Assembly: GCA_012522165.1 (NCBI GenBank)
Contig: JAAYKZ010000067.1
Coordinates: 1-7,590 of the forward strand
Origin: Clostridiales bacterium
Lineage (GTDB): Bacteria; Bacillota; Clostridia; Caldicoprobacterales; UBA3941
DNA length: 7,590 nucleotides
Direction: 5' to 3'
In this document: piece by piece, positions 1-5,745 of the stretch
How positions within the stretch are numbered: position 1 is the first letter of the stretch
Layout: the number at the start of each line of letters is the position of its first letter
The notes under the pieces: generated by a model
Databases searched by the model: none
What the model was told of the DNA's origin: nothing
Seen by the model: only the letters and a program-made list of their open reading frames with translations
Translations under genes and position numbers: made by a program

Positions 1-75
1 GATAAATATATTGCGGAATATATGAAGAATGGGATGACTGATAGAAAGGCTGATAAGAATAATAGCAATTTATGA
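1..75 (+). CDS. C-terminal end of an unrecognised protein (partial)
   Basis: Frame 1 is open from the first base to a TGA at 73-75 and gives 24 residues ending in a hydrophilic, charged tail (…KYIAEYMKNGMTDRKADKN…). The other two + frames hit stops almost at once. The reading looks like the tail of a real gene that begins left of the window, but 24 residues are too few to assign a family. It ends 116 bases before the oxidoreductase gene, which has its own candidate promoter, so the two need not be one operon. It could also be a chance open frame. Confidence 0.45.
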   Translation, partial: DKYIAEYMKNGMTDRKADKNNSNL

Positions 76-138
76 CAATAAGTAATATATATTTATATTA
101 AAGTTTTGGTGTAATAAAATAAATCAGTAAAAAAGTTC

Positions 139-167
139 TTGGCTAAAAGGTCAAATCAAAATAGAAT
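139..167 (+). promoter_or_regulatory. Candidate sigma-A promoter of the oxidoreductase gene
   Basis: TTGGCT (139-144) and TAGAAT (162-167) are separated by exactly 17 bases and match the sigma-A consensus at 4 and 5 of 6 positions. Transcription would start near 174, just ahead of the AGGAG ribosome site at 178-182, leaving a very short leader. The prediction rests on motif match and spacing only. Confidence 0.45.
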
Positions 168-191
168 TAAGAGGTTTAGGAGTAAATAGAA

Positions 192-1250
192 ATGAAGAAA
201 GTTACAGTAGCAGTGATAGGGTGTGGCGCCATAGCTCGTGATGCTCATATGCCATCCTATGCAAACAATCCAATGGCAGAAGTAAAATATGTGGTAGATA
301 TAAAGCCAGAAAAGGCCAAGGCTTTAGGAGAAAAGTATAGGGTCCCCCATATTATTACAGATTATAGAGAGATTTTACAGGACCCAGAGGTAGAGGCTGT
401 ATCCGTTTGTACTCCTAATGATACCCATGCACCTATAACCATTGATTGTCTAAATGCAGGTAAAAATGTTTTGTGTGAAAAGCCAGCTGCTATTAATGCA
501 GATTTAGTAAGGAAAATGAAGGAAGCTGCTGATAGAAACGGTAAAATTTTAAATATTGGTGTAGTAAATCGTTTTAATACAGCGGTTAACCACATAAAGG
601 ATATGATTGAAGCGGGAGAATTAGGAAAAGTATATCATATATATTGTTCATTCCGACAGCATCGCTCTATACCAGGACTTGGTGGCTGGTTTACCAACAA
701 AAAGGTGGCAGGCGGTGGAGTGCTTATAGATTGGGGAGTTCATTTTCTAGATCTAATATTCTATTGTATAAACCCTAAAAAGGTATTGGCTGTGTCCAGC
801 AGTACATATAGCGAGTTAGTAAAGGATCTGAAGGACTATACTTATGTGGATATGTGGGCAGGACCGCCAGATTATGATGGAGTTTATGATGTTGAAGAGT
901 TTGTTACTGGTCTAATTCGAACTGATGGGCCTACTATCAGCTTTAATGGAGCCTGGGCTCAAAACATAGGAGAGTCCGCTATGTTTATAGAGTTTTTAGG
1001 TGATAAGGGTGGTATAAAACTTGAATATGGCGGTAACTTTACATTCTATACTACTAAGAATGGTATATTGCAAGAGATTAAGCCATCCTATCAGACCAAG
1101 AATATGTTTTACGAGGAAATAGATTCTTTCTTAAAGTCCACTATAGCCAACAGAAAGAATCGGGCTAATGTAGATAATATATTAATTACTGCTGAAACAA
1201 TGGATGCTATATATGAATCAGCCAAGCTGGGAAAAGAGGTTATACTATAA
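192..1250 (+). CDS. Gfo/Idh/MocA-family NAD(P)-dependent oxidoreductase
   Basis: A 352-residue cytoplasmic protein of the usual family length. The N-terminal Rossmann domain (about 1-120) opens with the dinucleotide-binding loop GCGAIA at 10-15. It contains the family signature EKP at 96-98, whose lysine is normally catalytic. The second domain carries the GGG..D..H pattern at 174-184 (D180, H184), matching the substrate-side Asp and His of the family. Such enzymes oxidise or reduce a hydroxyl/keto group on sugars, inositols or related polyols. The exact substrate cannot be read from the sequence. The ATG at 192 follows an AGGAG site (178-182) with 9 bases of spacing. The gene is flanked by a candidate promoter at 139-167 and a strong terminator at 1277-1316, so it appears monocistronic. 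The fucosidase gene next door suggests a role in sugar catabolism, but that is inference. Confidence 0.9.
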   Translation: MKKVTVAVIGCGAIARDAHMPSYANNPMAEVKYVVDIKPEKAKALGEKYRVPHIITDYREILQDPEVEAVSVCTPNDTHAPITIDCLNAGKNVLCEKPAAINADLVRKMKEAADRNGKILNIGVVNRFNTAVNHIKDMIEAGELGKVYHIYCSFRQHRSIPGLGGWFTNKKVAGGGVLIDWGVHFLDLIFYCINPKKVLAVSSSTYSELVKDLKDYTYVDMWAGPPDYDGVYDVEEFVTGLIRTDGPTISFNGAWAQNIGESAMFIEFLGDKGGIKLEYGGNFTFYTTKNGILQEIKPSYQTKNMFYEEIDSFLKSTIANRKNRANVDNILITAETMDAIYESAKLGKEVIL

Positions 1251-1276
1251 GAATTAAACTTAAACGACTTAATATG

Positions 1277-1316
1277 AAAAATGCTTAGCCTAAATCTACT
1301 TAGGCTAGGCATTTTT
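1277..1316 (+). terminator. Strong intrinsic terminator after the oxidoreductase gene
   Basis: A near-perfect 17-bp stem (1277-1293 with 1300-1316, one G-U pair at 1285/1308) closes a 6-base loop. Its 3' arm ends in a run of five T and its 5' arm begins with five A, so it could work on both strands. It lies 26 bases after the oxidoreductase stop and separates that gene from the fucosidase gene. Confidence 0.85.
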
Positions 1317-1346
1317 AAACTATTTCAAAATATATTCAAGAAGAAA

Positions 1347-1361
1347 GGTTAATAAGTAACC
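1347..1361. promoter_or_regulatory. Possible operator palindrome upstream of the fucosidase gene
   Basis: GGTTA and TAACC form a 5-5-5 inverted repeat (1347-1351, 1356 centre side, 1357-1361) 33 bases ahead of the fucosidase start. It is the only dyad between the preceding terminator and the ribosome site, so it could bind a sugar-responsive repressor or activator. No clear -35/-10 pair could be placed around it, and a 10-base dyad in AT-rich DNA may be chance. Confidence 0.25.
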
Positions 1362-1394
1362 ATAAATATGATATTATGAAATGGAGGAAACAGC

Positions 1395-2630
1395 ATGAGT
1401 AGCACAGAATTAGCCAAGCCAACAAAGGCTCAGCTAAAATGGCAGGATTTAGAGATGGGAATGTTTTGTCATTTTGGGATCAACACTTTCTGTGATCAGG
1501 AATGGGGGGATGGTACTGATTCTCCAAGTAAGTTTAATCCCACTTCCTTAGATGCCCGGCAGTGGATAAGGACAGCTAAACAGGCTGGATTTAAATACTT
1601 TATACTTACTGCAAAGCACCATGATGGGTTTTGTCTTTGGCCTACCCAAACAACTGACTATTCTGTAAAGTCAAGTCCATGGAAGGATGGAAAAGGGGAT
1701 GTAGTAGGAGAGTGTGCCAAGGCCTGTGAAGAAGAAGGAATGCCATTTGGCCTATATCTATCTCCATGGGATAGGCATGAGCCTTGTTATTCAGATAAAG
1801 AAGCTTATGATGACTTTTATGCTGAGCAGTTGACTGAATTGCTTACAGGATATGGCCCTTTAGTTGAGGTATGGTTTGATGGTGCCGGTTCTGAAGGCCG
1901 TGAGTACGATTGGCCTAGGATTATTGGATTGGTTAAAAAATATCAACCAGAAGCCATGATTTTTAATATGGGCGCTCCTACCATTAGGTGGGTAGGTAAT
2001 GAAGATGGGGTTGCTCCTTATCCTTGTTGGAATACAGCTACAGAAGCTAGAACCAGCATGTTTACTGAGAATATGCTGACTTGGCTTCCAGAGACTCCGC
2101 GCTGGGTTCCAGCGGAGTGCGATGTACCCATTAGACGTAGGCAATGGTTTTGGCATCCCAATAGTGAAGATAAATTACTGTCCCTTGATGAGTTAAAGGA
2201 TATATATTATCGCTCAGTTGGTCATGGAACTAATCTTTTGCTTAACCTTGCTCCTGATAATAGAGGCCTAATTCCAGAATCGGATGTCAAAAGAGTAACT
2301 GAATTTGGAGACTGGATACGTAATACATTCTATAATCCTATAAAGGAAATTTCGGGAGAGGGATATGAACTAGAAATTAAGCTTAGCTCACCTCAAAGAA
2401 TAGATCATGTAATTCTTATGGAGGATATAGCCCATGGGGAGCGAGTTAGGGACTATGTCCTAGAAATTAAGAATGATGACAAATGGCTGGAGGTAGTTCA
2501 TGGTAGTGCTATTGGACATAAAAAAATAGATAGAATAAAGCCTGTAGCCACAGATCAAATACGTCTTAGGATATTGGCAGCAGCAGCTAAACCCTTGATA
2601 AGAAAATTTGCATTAATAGCTAGCAAGTAA
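1395..2630 (+). CDS. Alpha-L-fucosidase, glycoside hydrolase family 29
   Basis: A 411-residue retaining exo-fucosidase that releases alpha-linked L-fucose from oligosaccharides. The (beta/alpha)8 catalytic domain spans about 15-315, with family signatures MFCHFGINTF (23-32), TAKHHDGFCLWPT (72-84) and GLYLSPWDRHE (119-129). The nucleophile is predicted as D162 in EVWFDGAG. E203 in RWVGNEDG, about 41 residues further on, is the likely acid/base by analogy with the GH29-B (alpha-1,3/1,4) subfamily. These sequence blocks also resemble GH29-B more than GH29-A. The last ~95 residues look like a small beta domain. There is no signal peptide or membrane segment, so it should act in the cytoplasm on imported fucosylated oligosaccharides. 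The ATG has a GGAGG site (1383-1387) at 7 bases. No transporter or fucose-catabolism genes are visible beside it, and the subfamily call is from memory of motifs. Confidence 0.92.
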   Translation: MSSTELAKPTKAQLKWQDLEMGMFCHFGINTFCDQEWGDGTDSPSKFNPTSLDARQWIRTAKQAGFKYFILTAKHHDGFCLWPTQTTDYSVKSSPWKDGKGDVVGECAKACEEEGMPFGLYLSPWDRHEPCYSDKEAYDDFYAEQLTELLTGYGPLVEVWFDGAGSEGREYDWPRIIGLVKKYQPEAMIFNMGAPTIRWVGNEDGVAPYPCWNTATEARTSMFTENMLTWLPETPRWVPAECDVPIRRRQWFWHPNSEDKLLSLDELKDIYYRSVGHGTNLLLNLAPDNRGLIPESDVKRVTEFGDWIRNTFYNPIKEISGEGYELEIKLSSPQRIDHVILMEDIAHGERVRDYVLEIKNDDKWLEVVHGSAIGHKKIDRIKPVATDQIRLRILAAAAKPLIRKFALIASK

Positions 2631-2652
2631 TCAGGGGGCTTGGTGTTGATAG

Positions 2653-2751
2653 ATACCTATATATCTTGTTAACTTCAATCAAAATAATGAAGGGGAAGCC
2701 ATTGTAGAACAGGATGCTCCATGTTTGAGTGATGCTAGAGGGATATGGTAA
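2653..2751 (+). pseudogene. Possible remnant of a short decayed coding sequence
   Basis: After the fucosidase stop, a good ribosome-site-like AGGGGG (2635-2640 region) precedes a GTG/TTG that opens only nine codons before a stop. In another frame, 2653-2751 is open for 32 codons without a usable start and ends at a TAA. It reads like protein (…NFNQNNEGEAIVEQDAPC…). This is the pattern expected of a small gene broken by a frameshift. I do not recognise the family, and a 33-codon open stretch can arise by chance. Confidence 0.25.
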
Positions 2752-2758
2752 AAGATAT

Positions 2759-2780
2759 AAAAGTTAATAGGAAACTTTTT
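2759..2780 (+). terminator. Weak AT-rich hairpin, possible terminator of the fucosidase unit
   Basis: AAAAGTT (2759-2765) and AACTTTT (2773-2779) form a 7-bp stem with a 7-base loop, followed by T-rich sequence. It is the best hairpin I find between the fucosidase and the next gene, but it has only one G-C pair and may not terminate efficiently. Confidence 0.25.
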
Positions 2781-2784
2781 ACTA

Positions 2785-2813
2785 TTTATTAGTTGAGTAA
2801 TATATTGTATAAT
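2785..2813 (+). promoter_or_regulatory. Candidate promoter of the NlpC/P60-like gene
   Basis: A perfect TATAAT (2808-2813) has a poor -35 (TTTATT, 2785-2790) at 17 bases. The predicted start near 2820 leaves about 37 bases before the preferred ATG at 2857. The rest of the 208-base gap between genes holds only the possible gene remnant and weak hairpin listed separately. Confidence 0.4.
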
Positions 2814-2856
2814 ACCATTACCATAACAACCATATCTATTGATAGAAGGGATCAAT

Positions 2857-3429
2857 ATGGAAATGAATTATATAATATATATATTACTAACCCATAGCGG
2901 CTCCTTACCATCTAAGCTTATAAAGATATATACCAGGGAGCCTTATTCCCATGTATCCATTGCCCTAGATCCGAATTTAAATGAGTTATATAGTTTTGGA
3001 AGATTAAAACCTTCAAATCCCATATTCGGGGGCTTTGTAAGAGAGGATATTGTATATGGAACTTTTGGCAGGTTTCCCAAAACTCAGTGCGCAGTATATT
3101 CCTTAACTATAAACCAACTACAATATGAAAGGCTAAAAGCTGAGTTAAATAATTTTGTGATAAATAGTGCCAGGTATAGATATAATTTTTTAGGTTTATT
3201 TGGCCTTATGTTTGATATCCCTATACAAAGAGACAATAAATTTTTCTGTTCTCAATTTGTTGCGACTTTACTAATAAATAGCGGGATAGATATTTTTAAA
3301 AAAGCTCCAGCCCTTGTTAGGCCAGGGGATTTTAGAAAGTGTAAAGAGCTAACATTGATTTATGAAGGAAGTCTTAGAGCATATAGACTTTATTCCATGT
3401 TTTATGATGATATTCTATCAAAAGCCTGA
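2857..3429 (+). CDS. Permuted NlpC/P60-like (YiiX/YycO-type) papain-fold protein
   Basis: A 190-residue protein with the layout of circularly permuted NlpC/P60 papain-like enzymes. A conserved His comes early in a strand motif (YSHVSIAL, H32) and the candidate catalytic Cys late, at a helix start (FFCSQFVA, C131). This is the reverse of the order in classical NlpC/P60. Relatives include YiiX and YycO, whose substrates are uncertain; some act on lipids or amide bonds. There is no signal peptide or membrane segment, so a cytoplasmic or membrane-facing role is likely. I chose ATG 2857 because GAAGGG (2845-2850) sits 6 bases upstream. An in-frame TTG at 2839 would add six residues but lacks a ribosome site. 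It has its own candidate promoter and converges on the flippase gene with only two bases between the stop codons. The fold is confident; the activity is not. Confidence 0.7.
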   Translation: MEMNYIIYILLTHSGSLPSKLIKIYTREPYSHVSIALDPNLNELYSFGRLKPSNPIFGGFVREDIVYGTFGRFPKTQCAVYSLTINQLQYERLKAELNNFVINSARYRYNFLGLFGLMFDIPIQRDNKFFCSQFVATLLINSGIDIFKKAPALVRPGDFRKCKELTLIYEGSLRAYRLYSMFYDDILSKA

Positions 3430-3450
3430 TATTATTCTTTTGATTTTCTT
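3417..3450. terminator. Hairpin enclosing both convergent stop codons
   Basis: ATCAAAAG (3417-3424) and CTTTTGAT (3437-3444) form an 8-bp stem whose 12-base loop contains the TGA of the + gene and the TAA of the - gene. On the + strand it is followed by TTTCTT, as in an intrinsic terminator. On the - strand no T run follows, so it would serve the NlpC/P60-like gene better. The stem is AT-rich and strength is uncertain. Confidence 0.4.
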
Positions 3451-4985
3451 GTGGGTAATATAACATTTACAATAAAGATAAGGCTTCCCGTCGTGTATAG
3501 AGTGAATATGTATATCAATATGCCTAAAGTTGCAGATATAAAAAAGGATGTAAAGAGAGCATGGCCATGGTTAGAAAGCCATAGATAAGAAAGTCTTGAT
3601 ACTGAAGCAGTGAGAAGGGCAGCAAATATGGGCTTAAAGAACCAGTGACTCCATAAAATGGGAAGCTTGGTATCTTTATATAAAGTTATAAATTGTAGTA
3701 TTAGAACTATTAGAGTTGAAGATATAAAGCCAATTATATAGCCATGTATACGCAAACTGGGGATAGCTACTAGAAAGAAAATTGATAATATATCTATAGT
3801 TTCTCCTAGAACTGCATACATGGCTGTTTTATTCTGTTTACCTAGCCCGTTTAAAATAGCACTTAAAGTGTGGCATAGAGCATTAATACCTGATATAAAA
3901 GCCGTAGATTGCAGCAGAGAGCCAACCTCTTCTTGATTATATAATAGAATTCCTATGGGTTTTGCTAGGGCTGTCATTATAGCGCTAAAGGGCAGAGCTA
4001 AAATCGAAGTAATAAATATAGCTTTTGAAGTTTTAGAGCGGATTCTATCCCAGTTCTTTCGTACTAGATCCTCTGATAAGTTAGGGATCATAACTACTGC
4101 CAAAGAGCCTACAAAGGTGAAAGGTAAAAAGAGGAGGGGCATCACCATACCGTTTAAAATTCCTAATAGGCTTACTGCTTGATTACGGTCAAGTCCAGAT
4201 TTAATTAATCTTTGAGGAAGAAGGATGGAGCTTATAGAGGAGCCTATTGAGGACATTAGCCTAATCAAGGTTATAGGAGTGCTGATCTTTAAAATATGGG
4301 TAAGGGGAAAGGAAGAGGATGTCTTGCTATAAGAAAAGGATATTGGTACTTTGTCTTTAGTTTTGTAGTAGCTATAGTTAAGATATAGAAGAGAAAACAG
4401 CTCGCTTATTACTATATCAAAGGCAACAATAGTAACTTGAACAGATACATCCAAATGATTAACCTTATTAAGGATAAAGAAAAGTAGTATTATGGCAACC
4501 AACTCTTCAATTATCTCGGAAAAAGCCGGAGGGAAAAAATTTTTAATACCATAAAAATAGCCCTTAAATACGGAGCTAATGGACATCATTATTATAGCCG
4601 GGTATATAGTAAGAAGGGCACCCCGTACTCGTGGTTCTTTTAATATGTTATATGAAATGTAATTAACCTTTAGTACAAGCAGCATACATACAATAAGAGA
4701 AAGAGTTACAACAAACCCAAGGGCAGTGAATAAAACCCTTCGCATACCAGTGTAATCATTTATGGCATTTTTCTCAGCTATTAGTCTAGATACAGCTATG
4801 GGAATGCCTGCCGATACTAATGCCAATGATGTAAATAAACCAGGCATTACTAACTGAATAAGTCCCATACCTTCTGGACCTATGGCTCTACTCAAGAATA
4901 TACGATAAATAAATCCCATAAAGCGTACAATAATGCTAGAAATGGTAAGAATAAAGGTTCCATGCAATATTGTATTTCTATCCAT
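3432..4985 (-). CDS. spoVB: SpoVB-like MOP-family flippase (stage V sporulation protein B / polysaccharide exporter)
   Basis: A 517-residue polytopic membrane protein, close to the 518 of B. subtilis SpoVB, with about 14 hydrophobic segments throughout. The N-terminal segment contains IVRFMGFIYRIFLSRAIGPE (19-38), the typical start of SpoVB/MurJ-type transporters, and GYFYGIKNFFPPAFSEIIEE (142-161) matches the conserved cytoplasmic loop of the family. These proteins flip undecaprenyl-linked precursors across the membrane; SpoVB is needed for spore cortex peptidoglycan. A Wzx-like exopolysaccharide role is the main alternative. Start choice: the first ATG (4994) abuts the ribosome site GAAGGG (5000-4995) with no spacing. 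The in-frame ATG at 4985 lies 9 bases from it and is preferred. The gene is divergent from the LoaP-type gene and convergent with the NlpC/P60-like gene, so probably monocistronic. Confidence 0.85.
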   Translation of the reverse strand: MDRNTILHGTFILTISSIIVRFMGFIYRIFLSRAIGPEGMGLIQLVMPGLFTSLALVSAGIPIAVSRLIAEKNAINDYTGMRRVLFTALGFVVTLSLIVCMLLVLKVNYISYNILKEPRVRGALLTIYPAIIMMSISSVFKGYFYGIKNFFPPAFSEIIEELVAIILLFFILNKVNHLDVSVQVTIVAFDIVISELFSLLYLNYSYYKTKDKVPISFSYSKTSSSFPLTHILKISTPITLIRLMSSIGSSISSILLPQRLIKSGLDRNQAVSLLGILNGMVMPLLFLPFTFVGSLAVVMIPNLSEDLVRKNWDRIRSKTSKAIFITSILALPFSAIMTALAKPIGILLYNQEEVGSLLQSTAFISGINALCHTLSAILNGLGKQNKTAMYAVLGETIDILSIFFLVAIPSLRIHGYIIGFISSTLIVLILQFITLYKDTKLPILWSHWFFKPIFAALLTASVSRLSYLWLSNHGHALFTSFFISATLGILIYIFTLYTTGSLIFIVNVILPTRKSKE

Positions 4986-5011
4986 ATAACTCATCCCTTC
5001 TATCTGAGAAT

Positions 5012-5040
5012 ATAGTATTCAGGAGTATAAAAGAATAGAA
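5012..5040 (-). promoter_or_regulatory. Tentative sigma-E-type promoter of the flippase gene
   Basis: Reading the - strand, TTCTATT (5040-5034) and AATACTAT (5019-5012) are 14 bases apart and resemble the sporulation sigma-E boxes (about 5 of 7 and 6 of 8 positions). In B. subtilis spoVB is sigma-E dependent, which makes this plausible, but the consensus is loose and the region is AT-rich. No convincing sigma-A promoter was found here. Confidence 0.25.
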
Positions 5041-5080
5041 TCAGCAAGGGTAAAATATGGATTTTGTATTTTATATTGTT

Positions 5081-5109
5081 TTGTTTTTGGATAAGTTATA
5101 TAGTATAAT
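5081..5109 (+). promoter_or_regulatory. Candidate sigma-A promoter of the LoaP-type gene
   Basis: TTGTTT (5081-5086), 17 bases, then a perfect TATAAT (5104-5109). Transcription would start near 5116, giving a ~64-base leader. Because this promoter lies downstream of the upstream ATG at 5057, it supports the shorter protein starting at 5180. Confidence 0.55.
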
Positions 5110-5139
5110 AATTTTTCAGGAATTCTTTCAGAGTATGTG

Positions 5140-5155
5140 CTGCTTTAAAAAGCAG
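5140..5155 (+). promoter_or_regulatory. Small leader hairpin before the LoaP-type gene
   Basis: CTGCTT and AAGCAG form a 6-bp stem with a TAAA loop in the predicted 5' leader. A competing pairing, GCTGC (5139-5143) with GCAGC (5161-5165), would end one base before the GGAGGG ribosome site. LoaP proteins act through RNA hairpins in target leaders, so self-control is conceivable, but the stem is short and may be incidental. Confidence 0.3.
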
Positions 5156-5179
5156 GCAATGCAGCTGGAGGGTTTATCA

Positions 5180-5710
5180 ATGGAATGGTATGCAATATTT
5201 GTAGAGACCGGGCGTGAAGAAGAAGTACAGAAGTTTATAGAGCTATTATTTCCCGATGAGGAGATACGTACTTTGGTGCCCAAACGAAAGTTAATAGAGC
5301 GCAAGCAGGGAAAAACCTATGAAACTATAAAGACTTTAATACCGGGCTATGTTCTTACCTATACTAATATGAGTGATGAGTTATATTATAAGTTAAAGGC
5401 TGTACCTGCCGTGTATAGGGTTTTAAAGGATGAATGTGAGCCCATACCCATAAGGGATGAGGAAATGAGTATGATACTTAGTCTAACTCGCTATGGTGAA
5501 ATTATTGAGTTATCTGAAGTCTACAAAGAGGGCAATCAAATTAAGGTGCTAAGCGGGCCTTTAAAAGGTATGGAAGGCATAATTGAGAAATTTGATCACA
5601 GAAAAAAAAGAATCAAAGTATGTATAGAGTTTTTAGGTGAATACAAGCGAGTGGATTTGGGTGCCAATATGGTTGTCCCATGCAAAAAAGAGGAAAGGCC
5701 GGAAGCTTGA
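5180..5710 (+). CDS. loaP: LoaP-type processive antitermination factor (specialised NusG paralogue)
   Basis: A 176-residue protein with the NusG layout: an NGN domain (about 1-105, opening MEWYAIFVETGREEEVQ) and a C-terminal KOW domain (about 115-168, with IKVLSGPLKGMEGIIEKFD at 121-139). NGN binds RNA polymerase; KOW contacts other partners. Housekeeping nusG normally sits by secE and rplK, which are absent here. The divergent NGN sequence and basic linker (PKRKLIERK, 34-42) fit LoaP, which lets polymerase read through terminators in long antibiotic or polysaccharide operons. The ATG at 5180 has GGAGGG (5167-5172) at 7 bases. An earlier in-frame ATG (5057) lies upstream of the predicted promoter and would add 41 residues not seen in the family. 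The next gene is convergent, so the target operon is not in this window. Its last codons form one arm of a terminator hairpin. Confidence 0.82.
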   Translation: MEWYAIFVETGREEEVQKFIELLFPDEEIRTLVPKRKLIERKQGKTYETIKTLIPGYVLTYTNMSDELYYKLKAVPAVYRVLKDECEPIPIRDEEMSMILSLTRYGEIIELSEVYKEGNQIKVLSGPLKGMEGIIEKFDHRKKRIKVCIEFLGEYKRVDLGANMVVPCKKEERPEA

Positions 5711-5726
5711 AAGCTTACCGGCCTTT
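5694..5726. terminator. Shared intrinsic terminator of loaP and the glycyl-tRNA synthetase gene
   Basis: AAAGGCCGG (5694-5702) pairs with CCGGCCTTT (5718-5726), and the AAGCTT repeats inside (5703-5708, 5711-5716) extend the stem past a one-base bulge. On the - strand the stem lies 19 bases after the synthetase stop and is followed by CCTCTTTTTT, a good T tract. On the + strand only TTT follows. The left arm and the TGA stop (5708-5710) of loaP are inside the structure. Confidence 0.75.
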
Positions 5727-5745
5727 GATATACTAAATAATTTGA

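Noticed and set aside
83..100. AT-only inverted repeat TAATATA/TATATTA after the first partial gene
   Set aside because: The stem has no G-C pair and no clear T tract follows; such repeats are expected by chance in this AT-rich stretch.
362..595. 77-residue open frame on the - strand inside the oxidoreductase gene
   Set aside because: Lies wholly antisense to a well-supported gene with conserved motifs; no recognisable family.
1109..1312. 67-residue open frame on the - strand
   Set aside because: Overlaps the oxidoreductase 3' end and the terminator; no family features.
1367..1377. TATGAT/TATTAT as a -10 box for the fucosidase gene
   Set aside because: A start there would fall on the ribosome site and no -35 lies at a suitable distance.
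1860..2156. 98-residue open frame on the - strand inside the fucosidase gene
   Set aside because: Shadow of the GH29 coding frame, covering its catalytic region.
3955..4182. 75-residue open frame on the + strand inside the flippase gene
   Set aside because: Antisense to membrane segments of the SpoVB-like protein; no ribosome site or family.
5057..5179. 41-residue N-terminal extension of the LoaP-type protein
   Set aside because: No ribosome site, hydrophobic sequence foreign to the family, and the predicted promoter lies inside it.
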